A DNA stretch of 64,000 nt. Origin: Mucilaginibacter endophyticus (GTDB lineage: Bacteria > Bacteroidota > Bacteroidia > Sphingobacteriales > Sphingobacteriaceae). Made by a program: the position numbers and the translations under genes. The stretch lies in the NCBI RefSeq assembly GCF_003351025.1, contig NZ_QPCG01000003.1:5074-69073 (forward strand), written 5' to 3'. Positions 52,630 through 61,118 of this stretch are shown here, piece after piece. A model generated the notes under the pieces. It did not search any database, was not told the origin of the DNA, and saw only the letters and a program-made list of their open reading frames with translations. Each line of letters begins with the position of its first letter. Positions within the stretch are counted from its first letter, which is position 1.

Positions 52630-54795
52630 ATGGCCGTTAAAAAGAAATCAGAAAAAGAAAGTGTAGAGCCAACTAACGAAAAACGTGCTAAGTTGGAAGC
52701 ATATACCGATGATGCGCAGGGTCAGCCCCTGCGAACCAATACCGGTGCGGCTATCAACGATGATCAGAATACGCTGAAAGCAGGTGAAAGGGGGCCATCG
52801 CTGCTAGAAGATTTTATCTTCCGGGAGAAGATCATGCATTTTGATCATGAGCGGATTCCGGAACGTGTTGTGCATGCGCGTGGTTCAGGGGCTCATGGAG
52901 TTTTTAAGCTTTATGAGTCTTTAAGCGAATTTACCAAGGCAGGGTTTCTGAACGATACGGAGATCGAAACGCCTGTGTTCGTCCGTTTCTCGACGGTTGC
53001 CGGCTCAAGGGGATCCACTGATCTTGCGAGGGACGTACGTGGTTTTGCCGTTCGGTTCTATACACAGGAGGGAAATTTTGATCTGGTTGGTAACAACATG
53101 CCGGTATTTTTCATCCAGGACGCAATCAAATTCCCGGATTTGATACACGCTGTGAAACCAGAACCTGATAATGAAATCCCGCAGGCAGCCTCTGCACATG
53201 ATACTTTCTGGGATTTTATATCGCTTACACCAGAGTCTGCCCATATGATTATGTGGTTGATGAGTGACCGTGCCATTCCACGTTCTTTACGTATGATGGA
53301 AGGGTTTGGCGTGCATACTTTCCGTTTAGTTAACGCTCAGGGAGTTGCGAGTTTTGTTAAATTTCATTGGAAACCTTTATTGGGCGTACATGCTGTGGCC
53401 TGGGACGAAGCGCAGAATATTTCGGGGAAAGATCCCGATTTTCACCGCCGCGATCTGTGGGACTGCATCGAAAGCGGGGCCTTTCCCGAATGGGAACTCG
53501 GTGTGCAGATCGTGCCGGAAGAAGACGAATTTAAATATGATTTCGACCTGCTGGATTCTACCAAGATCATACCTGAAGAGTTAGTGCCTGTTCAACGGAT
53601 CGGTAAACTGACCCTTAACCGCAACCCGGACAATTTCTTTGCGGAAACAGAACAAATTGCCTTTCATCTCGGCCATATTGTTCCTGGTATCGACTTCACC
53701 AACGATCCGCTTCTGCAAGGTCGTTTGTTTTCTTATACCGACACCCAACTACTGCGCCTTGGCGGTCCTAACTTTCATCAGCTTCCGATCAATAAGCCAA
53801 TAGTGCCGGTGTATAACAACCAAAGGGATGGTTTTTCACGCCAGAATATCGACAGTGGTAAAACGAGTTACAGTCCCAACTCGTTAGGTAATAATTATCC
53901 CTCCCAGGTGAAGAAGGCCGACGGAGGTTACACCAGCTATCCGGAACGAATTGATGCACGTAAAGTGCGTGCGCGAAGTGATAGTTTCCGCGACCATTTT
54001 AGCCAGGCAAGATTGTTCTTTAACAGCCAGTCCGATCCGGAAAAGGACCATATTGTTCAAGCTTTTTCATTTGAATTGGGTAAAGTGAAAACCATTGCCG
54101 TGCGGGAGCGAATGCTGGGTATCCTTTCGTTAGTAGATAAAGGCCTCGCTGCACAGGTAGCTGTAGCGCTTGGGCTCAACGTACCGCGACCGCCTGAACA
54201 ACCGGTTAACCATATTTTTGGTGCCGATACCGATCCTGCAGCTGTGCAACCTGTTCAGGTTGATAGCAGTATTAAAAAATCTGCCGCGCTCAGCATGGCC
54301 GGAACGATAAAAGATTCCATCCAAACCCGTAAAATAGCCATACTGGCTGCCGATGGCGTTGATGAAAAAGCTGTTGCTGCAGTTAAAAATGCAATAGAAG
54401 CTGAGGGGGGCGTAGTAGAGATCGTTTCTTCGCGTTTAGGATTTATTACCGGCATTAATGATCAAAAAATACAGGTTGATGATACCACGCTTACCACCGC
54501 TTCTGTACTTTTCGATGCCGTTTACGTGCCGGGAGGAAGCAACAGTATTGCTGATGTTGAGGCTGATGCCAACGCTATCCATTTTTTAAACGAGGCTTTT
54601 AAGCATTGCAAACCTATCGCGTTTGACCTGCGTGCGGTACAGGTATTGGAAGCGACCTACTTTAGCAAAAAAGCTACGTTAGACGAGGGCGTAATCATAG
54701 ATGAAAACTTAAGCAAACTGGCCGAGAGATTTATAGCGGCGATCAAGCTTCACCGTTTTTGGGAACGTGAAAGATCGAGGAAGATTCCGGCCTAA
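52630..54795 (+). CDS. katE: Large-subunit catalase (KatE-like) with C-terminal DJ-1-type domain
   Basis: Clade-2 monofunctional catalase of 721 aa. Catalytic His in RVVHARGSGAHGVF, Asn in LVGNNMPVFFIQDA, and the heme Tyr in RLFSYTDTQLLRLG are present. The C-terminal DJ-1/PfpI-like domain (about 560-715: IAILAADGVDEKAV, FDAVYVPGGSNSI) is the normal extension of HPII-like enzymes. It decomposes hydrogen peroxide in the cytosol. Start ATG is two bases after the DUF892 stop. A terminator follows, and an ankyrin gene faces it. Confidence 0.96.
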   Translation: MAVKKKSEKESVEPTNEKRAKLEAYTDDAQGQPLRTNTGAAINDDQNTLKAGERGPSLLEDFIFREKIMHFDHERIPERVVHARGSGAHGVFKLYESLSEFTKAGFLNDTEIETPVFVRFSTVAGSRGSTDLARDVRGFAVRFYTQEGNFDLVGNNMPVFFIQDAIKFPDLIHAVKPEPDNEIPQAASAHDTFWDFISLTPESAHMIMWLMSDRAIPRSLRMMEGFGVHTFRLVNAQGVASFVKFHWKPLLGVHAVAWDEAQNISGKDPDFHRRDLWDCIESGAFPEWELGVQIVPEEDEFKYDFDLLDSTKIIPEELVPVQRIGKLTLNRNPDNFFAETEQIAFHLGHIVPGIDFTNDPLLQGRLFSYTDTQLLRLGGPNFHQLPINKPIVPVYNNQRDGFSRQNIDSGKTSYSPNSLGNNYPSQVKKADGGYTSYPERIDARKVRARSDSFRDHFSQARLFFNSQSDPEKDHIVQAFSFELGKVKTIAVRERMLGILSLVDKGLAAQVAVALGLNVPRPPEQPVNHIFGADTDPAAVQPVQVDSSIKKSAALSMAGTIKDSIQTRKIAILAADGVDEKAVAAVKNAIEAEGGVVEIVSSRLGFITGINDQKIQVDDTTLTTASVLFDAVYVPGGSNSIADVEADANAIHFLNEAFKHCKPIAFDLRAVQVLEATYFSKKATLDEGVIIDENLSKLAERFIAAIKLHRFWERERSRKIPA

Positions 54796-54797
54796 AA

Positions 54798-54830
54798 ATA
54801 AAAGCTCCGTAACCATACGGGGCTTTTATT
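54798..54830 (+). terminator. Terminator after the catalase gene
   Basis: AAAAGCTCCGTA and TACGGGGCTTTT pair over about 12 bases (one T-G wobble) with a 4-base loop; TATTTTAT follows. The reversed direction also has a T-run, so it may serve the convergent ankyrin gene too. Confidence 0.8.
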
Positions 54831-54849
54831 TTATAATCGACTCTTCATG

Positions 54850-55326
54850 CTATCGCAGCAAATTCGCACCTTCCTCGTTTCCCTGTTGGGCAGCGATGTC
54901 TGCTGCTGTAAGTCCCCTTGAATCCCGCAATGTTTTGTTTGCGCCTGCTTCTACCAACAATTGTGCTATTTCATTACGGCCGAACATGGCGGCAAACATT
55001 AATGCTGTTCCCCCGTTACCATGCATCTGGTCAAGGTCGGCACCTTGGGAAACAAGGATTTTAATGATGTCCGGAAAGCCTTTAAAGCAAGCGCCCATTA
55101 GTGCTGTGTTGCCACCAAAGTCGGCACCATTTACATTTGCTCCCATATCAAGCAATAATTTCGCTGCTTCCGGCTGATGATTATAACATGCAATGATAAG
55201 TGGAGAATAACCTTTTTCGTCCTTACAATTTACGTCGGCCCCCTTACTAATCGCTTCCTGCATTACTTCGATTTCGCCTTTACGCGCTGCATGGATCAGA
55301 ACCATATTTAATTCAGTATTTGTCAT
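54850..55326 (-). CDS. Ankyrin-repeat protein
   Basis: Four ankyrin repeats with the usual G-A-D-V-N-x-x-D and G-x-T-P/A-L patterns: KGADVNCKDEKGYSPLIIA, MGANVNGADFGGNTALMGA, QGADLDQMHGNGGTALMFA and AGANKTLRDSRGLTAADIA. 158 aa, soluble, no signal peptide. An ankyrin protein next to a catalase recalls the AnkB-KatB pair of Pseudomonas, where the ankyrin protein supports catalase activity. Here it is on the opposite strand, convergent with katE. Confidence 0.93.
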   Translation of the reverse strand: MTNTELNMVLIHAARKGEIEVMQEAISKGADVNCKDEKGYSPLIIACYNHQPEAAKLLLDMGANVNGADFGGNTALMGACFKGFPDIIKILVSQGADLDQMHGNGGTALMFAAMFGRNEIAQLLVEAGANKTLRDSRGLTAADIAAQQGNEEGANLLR

Positions 55327-55445
55327 AATCTAGATTTGCTTTATTAACAGCTTACAATGATTTTGTTTTATAAAAAGCATTTAATTGACACTAAGATATA
55401 GATCAATCAACTAATTGTTATGTTTGGGGAATTTAAACTTGATTA

Positions 55446-55811
55446 ATGAACGATCTCGGAAAAAATATCAGGCTACTTAGACGTCAAAAAGGCTGGAGTC
55501 AGGAAGACACTGCAAGACAATTAGATATTTCGGTTCCTGCTTTTTCCAAGATTGAAACAGGGGTAACCGATATTAATTTATCAAGACTGGAGCAGATCGC
55601 ACGCCTGTTCGAATTGTCAACGACTTCGTTACTCAGTTATGGAATAGCACAACCTGATTCAAATGATGAAATTATCGTCAGAATATTTGAGCAAATCAGG
55701 CAACGTGAATTAGAATTGGCGGACCTTCAGAAGAAAGTGATCGAACTCTATGAGGAATTGAGAAAAAGAAATGACAATCATAATCGCCCGCGCTCACAAC
55801 GAATTGTCTAA
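55446..55811 (+). CDS. XRE-family HTH regulator (121 aa)
   Basis: NIRLLRRQKGWSQEDTARQL, ISVPAFSKIETGVTDINLSR and LEQIARLFELSTTSLL form the XRE/Cro HTH. The C-terminal half is a predicted coiled coil (IRQRELELADLQKKVIELYE), probably for dimerisation. No operator was seen. Related to, but longer than, the 47.2 kb XRE protein. Confidence 0.9.
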   Translation: MNDLGKNIRLLRRQKGWSQEDTARQLDISVPAFSKIETGVTDINLSRLEQIARLFELSTTSLLSYGIAQPDSNDEIIVRIFEQIRQRELELADLQKKVIELYEELRKRNDNHNRPRSQRIV

Positions 55812-55936
55812 GACCAACCGATTAAACATCGCTTAGGGAATAAAACATTTCAATTCAATCCACCATTGCTGCACTCTGAACTGCATTCGCTTTTTATTGA
55901 TCAAAACATCGTTATATTTTTGTTGTTCCAAACTAC

Positions 55937-56830
55937 GTGGAGAGACATAGAATTACTACAGATACCTTAAACATAGCTTACATAGATCAAGGCCCAAAAG
56001 ATGGCCGCGTTATTTTTTTGCTACATGGGTGGCCTGACGATGTAAGAGCCTGGGACGCGGTTGCTGCATTTTTAGAAAGCAAGGGTTTCAGGTTGATCGT
56101 ACCATTTTTACGAGGCTTCGGCGATACCACTTTCCGTTTTGCAAAAACAGTTCGTGATGCAAGTGCAGTCGCAATTGCACAGGACGTTATTGATCTCGCA
56201 AATCATTTGCAAATAAAAAAATTCTCGGTTGGCGGACATGACTGGGGGGCGCGTGCAGCCTATACGCTTGCCGCCTTGTTCCCTGAACGTCTTTATGCTA
56301 TCGCGGCCCTCTCCCTGCCCTACCAGCCACGGGGCGTTTTTAAAGTTCCATCTTTTTCGCAATCCAGATTGTTTTGGTATCAATGGTTTATGCTTTCTGA
56401 CGCCGGCGCTGATGCAGTGAAGTCTGACCCGATAGGCTTTGCTTATATTCAATGGAAAACCTGGAGTCCTGCAGGTTGGTTTCAACACTCCGAGTTTGAC
56501 GAAACGGCAAAAAGTTTTGAGAATCCCGATTGGGTAGCCATAACCCTTAACGGTTATAGGAGGCGATTCAAATGGGAACCGTCCGACGAAAGGTATGATG
56601 AGTTGCGCGCGCGGCTAAGTATGGCAGAAGAAATTGCTACCCCTACGTTAATGATCCAGGGCGGCTCAGATACTTGCGATCCGCCAGAAGGTTCAGAAGA
56701 TTTGCACGGCTATTTTATCAGGGGATATGAAAGATTTGTGATCCCTACTTCCGGGCACTTCCCAATGCGCGAAGCGCCTGATATCGTTGGAGAAAAACTT
56801 TCGGATTATTTTAGTATATACAGTTCATAA
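55937..56830 (+). CDS. Alpha/beta hydrolase, epoxide-hydrolase-like
   Basis: The HGWPDDVRAWD block is the HGxP oxyanion region, GGHDWGARAAY carries the nucleophile Asp, and TSGHFPMREAPD the catalytic His, as in epoxide hydrolases and haloalkane dehalogenases. The start is GTG at 55937, reading MERHRITTDTLNIAYIDQG. 297 aa, cytosolic. The exact substrate is unknown. Confidence 0.9.
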   Translation: MERHRITTDTLNIAYIDQGPKDGRVIFLLHGWPDDVRAWDAVAAFLESKGFRLIVPFLRGFGDTTFRFAKTVRDASAVAIAQDVIDLANHLQIKKFSVGGHDWGARAAYTLAALFPERLYAIAALSLPYQPRGVFKVPSFSQSRLFWYQWFMLSDAGADAVKSDPIGFAYIQWKTWSPAGWFQHSEFDETAKSFENPDWVAITLNGYRRRFKWEPSDERYDELRARLSMAEEIATPTLMIQGGSDTCDPPEGSEDLHGYFIRGYERFVIPTSGHFPMREAPDIVGEKLSDYFSIYSS

Positions 56831-57371
56831 TTTGCTGGAATGCCAGGAATATGAACGCTGATCTAAAGTTAGTGCTGCATACAAAGTCATTTGTAAAAAT
56901 TTGCTCTCAAGGTTTCGAAGGTTGCTGAAATATAATGGCGAGTGTAAATATGCACTTATTCCCAATGCAGCAACATTTTCTTCCCTCAATTCTCAGTTTT
57001 GCTCTTTCCACCCAGTAAGGGCTATCAGTCTCTTAAGGTCGCTTTCAAAACACTTTAGCTCAATCGGACTCCATTTCAGCAACAAACCGGCTTAAATTGT
57101 ATTGGCAGTGAAATCAAGCTGTACAATAGGCCTATCATTTTAATTTTCGGCTAACGGTGCGAGATGCGGAAAAGCTTATCGTTGAAATGATCAACAACCG
57201 CCAGCCTTAAAACAGTTGTTTCAATTTAGCTCGCAATAACCGCCAGCCACCTATATGGATTTTATTAAAAATTAGATATTTTAAATAAAAATAAACAAGC
57301 GTTTTGATTTAATGTTGAGAAGAAAAGGAGTATCCATTTGATAACACTTATTAACCAATAACATTCCAAAT
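56831..57371. other. Spacer before the pyruvate-oxidase-like gene
   Basis: About 540 bases. A 64-aa frame at 56901 and a fragment RLTVRDAEKLIVEMINNRQP near 57155 were considered; neither shows a family. A remnant of a small gene near 57150-57200 is possible. The rest looks like AT-rich promoter region. Confidence 0.4.
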
Positions 57372-59174
57372 ATGAGCAAGCAAGTTAGCGACCTGTTAGT
57401 CCAGCGGTTAACAGAATGGGGTATTAAACGTGTTTTTGGATATCCCGGGGACGGAATCAACGGCGTGATGGGCGCGCTTGATCGTGCAGGTAAAGATTTG
57501 GAATTTATACAGGTCCCCCACGAAGAACTTGCGGCCTTTATGGCTTGCGGTCATGCTAAATTTACCGGAGAGGTAGGTGTTTGCATCGCCACTTCGGGTC
57601 CTGGCGCTATACACCTGTTAAACGGCTTGTATGATGCTAAACTGGATCATCAACCGGTGGTAGCCATTGTAGGTCAACAATCCACCTTGTCTCTTGGCGG
57701 GAATTACCAGCAGGAGGTTGACCTGTTAAGCCTTTTCAAGGATGTAGCCGGTGAGTATGTACATATGATGACCGATCCGGCTCAGGCGCGCCAACTTATT
57801 GACCGTGCTATACGCATCTCGAAAGCGCAAAGAACCGTGACATGTATCATTATCCCTAACAACATCCAGGAAATGGATGCAGTGGAAGCCCCGCCTAAAA
57901 AACATGGCAGCATTTTTACAGGCGTTGGCCATGCCATTGAAAAACCCGTGCCGCCGTTAACTGAACTGCAAAAAGCCGCAGATTTGCTTAATGCAGGAAA
58001 AAAAGTAGCGATATTGATTGGAGCAGGTGCCATGGGCGCGGCAGACGAAGTGCAGGAAATTGCGGAACTATTAGGCGCAGGGGTAGCGAAAGCCTTATTA
58101 GGAAGGGCGGTCTTGCCCGATGACCTGCCATATGTTACAGGCTCCATTGGGCTTTTGGGAACCAAGCCAAGCTGGGAACTGATGAAGGAATGCGACACAC
58201 TACTGATGATTGGCAGCGGCTTCCCCTATTCCGAGTTCCTGCCGGCAGAAGGACAGGCGAAGGGTATTCAGATAGACATTGATAACCGAATGCTTAGCCT
58301 TCGCTACCCGATGGATGTTAATCTTGTGGGTGACAGCCGGGAAACATTAAAAGCCTTGATTCCGCTAATAAAAAGAAAGACAGACCGGGACTGGCAGCAA
58401 AAACTGGAACAAAGTATAACCGATTGGTGGCATATTGTAGAAGCTAAAGCTTTCAAATCGGCTAATCCTGTAAATCCTCAGCGGGTATTTTGGGAACTTT
58501 CGCCAAAACTGCCGGATAATTGTATCATCACCGCCGATTCGGGATCTTCGGCCAGCTGGTTCGCACGCAATATTAAAATACGCAAGGGCATGAAAGCCAG
58601 CCTTTCGGGTACGCTTGCAACCATGTGCCCTGCCGTGCCTTACAGCGTTGCAGCAAAAATGGCTTATCCCAATCGGGTACCAATAGCATTGATAGGTGAC
58701 GGCGCTATGCAGATGCTTGGCATCAACGGCATGATCACCATCGCCAAACACTGGCAAAGCTGGAGCGATCCGAGGCTGGTTATACTGGTGTTGAATAACG
58801 GTGACCTGAACATGGTGACCTGGGAGCAACGCATCACTTCGGGTAACCCGGAATTTACCGGGTCGCAGGAGTTGCCGGTTTTTCCTTATGCTCAATATGC
58901 CGAAATGCTGGGCTTAAAGGGCATTATGGTTGATGACCCCGAAAAACTTGCCGACGCCTGGGATATGGTACTCAATGCCGACAGACCGGCTTTACTGGAA
59001 GTAAAAGTTGACCCTAATGTACCCAATATCCCGCCTCATATCAGCTTTGAACAGATGGTAAAATTTACCAAAGCGATGGTTAAGGGCGACGCCAAAGAAC
59101 TGGCTGTTATTTCACAAACGTTTAAGGACCTGGTAGCTGAATTGCTGCCCGGCAGTCAAACCAAAAGATCATAA
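57372..59174 (+). CDS. Thiamine-diphosphate enzyme, pyruvate-oxidase/dehydrogenase-like
   Basis: The N-terminal PYR domain has VFGYPGDGINGVMGALDRAG and the Glu of PHEELAAFMACG; the central domain binds a nucleotide, and the C-terminal PP domain has the metal motif IGDGAMQMLGINGMI to LNNGDLNMVTWEQR. 600 aa matches PoxB-type pyruvate dehydrogenase (quinone) or oxidase. The central domain sequence leaves FAD binding open, so acetolactate synthase-type or similar activity is not excluded. Ends with a basic tail, no clear lipid-binding helix. Confidence 0.88.
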   Translation: MSKQVSDLLVQRLTEWGIKRVFGYPGDGINGVMGALDRAGKDLEFIQVPHEELAAFMACGHAKFTGEVGVCIATSGPGAIHLLNGLYDAKLDHQPVVAIVGQQSTLSLGGNYQQEVDLLSLFKDVAGEYVHMMTDPAQARQLIDRAIRISKAQRTVTCIIIPNNIQEMDAVEAPPKKHGSIFTGVGHAIEKPVPPLTELQKAADLLNAGKKVAILIGAGAMGAADEVQEIAELLGAGVAKALLGRAVLPDDLPYVTGSIGLLGTKPSWELMKECDTLLMIGSGFPYSEFLPAEGQAKGIQIDIDNRMLSLRYPMDVNLVGDSRETLKALIPLIKRKTDRDWQQKLEQSITDWWHIVEAKAFKSANPVNPQRVFWELSPKLPDNCIITADSGSSASWFARNIKIRKGMKASLSGTLATMCPAVPYSVAAKMAYPNRVPIALIGDGAMQMLGINGMITIAKHWQSWSDPRLVILVLNNGDLNMVTWEQRITSGNPEFTGSQELPVFPYAQYAEMLGLKGIMVDDPEKLADAWDMVLNADRPALLEVKVDPNVPNIPPHISFEQMVKFTKAMVKGDAKELAVISQTFKDLVAELLPGSQTKRS

Positions 59175-59205
59175 ACTTAACATCAACATCTATCAATAAG
59201 GCACC

Positions 59206-59426
59206 ATGAAAAAAATCATTTATTATTCTATTATCACTAGTTCGGCATTGATGTGGAGCCTTATGTTGATGCCATGGTAGAAGATCACAAAAAAGATATT
59301 GCCGAATTTGAGGAGTACAAAGGCAAGGTTAAATACCCTGAGATAAAAGCATTAATTGAAAAGGCGCTGCCTATGCTTAAAATGCACCTCTCGGCAATTG
59401 AAAAAATTAAAGCGCAAATTAAATAA
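59206..59426 (+). pseudogene. DUF4142 gene with internal deletion
   Basis: The start MKKIIYYSIITSSALM is a signal peptide. Directly behind it, in another frame, comes the last third of a DUF4142 protein: YVDAMVEDHKKDIAEFEEYK and PEIKALIEKALPMLKMHLSA, ending at 59426. This equals the C-terminal part of the intact 40.9 kb gene (AYVDAMVEDHKKDIADFEE). About 115 middle residues have been lost and the frame is shifted, so no functional protein is possible. Confidence 0.85.
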
Positions 59427-59433
59427 TAAATTC

Positions 59434-59943
59434 GTGGGCGCTAACACAACAAAAACAACCGCCACAGTCATGGCAGGCATCAGCGGTACAACGTTCATGA
59501 CCTTGTTCAGTTATCTCATTTCCCTCGCAGAGAAAGAGAATTTCAGCGAGCCGGAAAGACTCGGCCAGTTGGCAGGCCGGCTGATACCAAAACTTGACAG
59601 GCAGCAACAACAGGCACTGGGCTGGCTGGGCCATTATGGTGTGGGGTTGCTGTTTGCCATTGTATACGTTGAGCTTTGGCGTCGTAACGTGCTGAAACCG
59701 GATATTAGAACCAGCCTTTGGCTTGGCGGCCTTAGCGGCATATTGGCTGTAGCAGTTTGGAAAACAACTTTTAAATTGCATCCGCTGCCGCCCGCCCTAA
59801 ATTTTAGCAAATACTACCTGCAGCTTGTGCCCGCTCATATAGTATTTGCTGTATTTGCCGCGGTAGGTTACATTGCATTAAAAAGCATGAATATTCAGCA
59901 GGCGCATCAAGAGTTCACCTATACAATTCCCGACATTTCTTAA
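59434..59943 (+). CDS. Conserved integral membrane protein (intact copy)
   Basis: The GTG at 59434 or ATG at 59470 is the start. Hydrophobic segments: GISGTTFMTLFSYLISLA, LGHYGVGLLFAIVYVEL, LWLGGLSGILAVAVW and LVPAHIVFAVFAAVGYIAL. Between them is EPERLGQLAGRLIPKLDRQQ. The layout resembles YagU/DUF1440-like membrane proteins; I cannot fix the family. It is intact here and broken at 43.1 kb. The next gene, GH130, follows after nine bases. Confidence 0.75.
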   Translation: MGANTTKTTATVMAGISGTTFMTLFSYLISLAEKENFSEPERLGQLAGRLIPKLDRQQQQALGWLGHYGVGLLFAIVYVELWRRNVLKPDIRTSLWLGGLSGILAVAVWKTTFKLHPLPPALNFSKYYLQLVPAHIVFAVFAAVGYIALKSMNIQQAHQEFTYTIPDIS

Positions 59944-59952
59944 TGAATCCTT

Positions 59953-61005
59953 ATGAAAGACATCGCCCAACGGTTTCCGCAAAACCCACTTTTGATGCCA
60001 AAGGATTTACCCCCGAGCCACGAGGGTTTGCAGGTGATCAGCCTGCTTAACCCCGGCGCTTTCCGTTTCGGCGGAAAAGTGTGGCTTATTGTACGAGTTG
60101 CCGAAGGCGTCGCACAAAAGGAGGGCGTAATCTTTTTCCCTGCCCTGAATGCTACTGGAAACACCGAAATTATTGAAGTCCCGCTTAACGATCCCGACCT
60201 GATCGCTACCGATGCGCGCGTTATCAGTTATAAAGGTTTGGATTATCTCACCACCGTATCCCATTTACGCCTGCTTAACAGTGAGGACGGCGTTCACTTT
60301 GCCGAATACACGGCAATTCCATCGTTGTTTGGCGAAGGCCGGCTGGAACGGTTCGGCATTGAAGACTGCCGGGTAAGCCAGATCAATGATACTTATTATC
60401 TTACTTATACGGCTGTATCCGACAGCGGTGTTGGCGTAGGCCTGCGTACCACAACAAACTGGCAGCAATTTGAAAAAGCAGAAATGATCCTGCCGCCCCA
60501 TAATAAGGATTGCGCCATTTTTGAAAAAAAGATAGCCGGAAAATTCTATTGCCTGCACCGGCCCAGCAGTAAGGAAATCGGCGGCAACTACATCTGGCTT
60601 GCAGAATCGCCGGATGCCCGGCATTGGGGCAACCACCAATGCCTCATCAAAACACGGCCGGGTTTATGGGATAGTGCCCGCGTAGGTGCAGGGGCCGCGC
60701 CTATCCGCACCGAAAAGGGCTGGCTGGAAATTTACCACGGTGCCGATGCCACGCACCGCTATTGCCTGGGCGCGTTTTTAATGGATGCTGATGATCCGTC
60801 GAAAGTACTGGCGCGTACAACGGAGCCAATCATGGTGCCAACAGAAACCTATGAGCTGAGCGGTTTTTTTGGTTATGTGGTATTTACCAACGGGCATATA
60901 ATAAGCGGCGACCGGCTCACTATTTATTATGGCGCAGCCGACGAATATGTTTGCGGCGCGCATTTTTCTATCAACGAAATATTAGGCATGCTTGTTTATG
61001 ATTGA
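59953..61005 (+). CDS. Glycoside hydrolase family 130 (mannoside phosphorylase-like)
   Basis: A five-bladed beta-propeller enzyme type. Visible blocks are NPLLMPKDLPPS, NPGAFRFGGKVWLIVRVAEG, YLTTVSHLRLLNSEDGVHF, GIEDCRVSQINDTYYLTYTA, DCAIFEKKIAGKFYCLHRP and GAGAAPIRTEKGWLEIYHGA. IEDCR and the RPSSK region belong to the family's catalytic and phosphate sites. GH130 enzymes cleave beta-mannosides with inorganic phosphate; without tests the true substrate (mannobiose, mannosylglucose, N-glycan core) is open. 350 aa, cytosolic. It faces the 759-aa gene across 113 bases. Confidence 0.9.
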   Translation: MKDIAQRFPQNPLLMPKDLPPSHEGLQVISLLNPGAFRFGGKVWLIVRVAEGVAQKEGVIFFPALNATGNTEIIEVPLNDPDLIATDARVISYKGLDYLTTVSHLRLLNSEDGVHFAEYTAIPSLFGEGRLERFGIEDCRVSQINDTYYLTYTAVSDSGVGVGLRTTTNWQQFEKAEMILPPHNKDCAIFEKKIAGKFYCLHRPSSKEIGGNYIWLAESPDARHWGNHQCLIKTRPGLWDSARVGAGAAPIRTEKGWLEIYHGADATHRYCLGAFLMDADDPSKVLARTTEPIMVPTETYELSGFFGYVVFTNGHIISGDRLTIYYGAADEYVCGAHFSINEILGMLVYD

Positions 61006-61118
61006 TTACCGGAACAAAAATTCATAATGCCTACGATTTCTTTATGAAGATCTTAAATCGTGATCAGGCGGGTTGCTGTGAATGAGAAAAACAGCAATCA
61101 AATAAGCAAATGCTATGC

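Noticed and set aside
56901..57095. 64-aa plus-strand frame and its minus-strand counterpart
   Set aside because: Neither strand shows a family or codon pattern; both carry stops where continuation would be expected.
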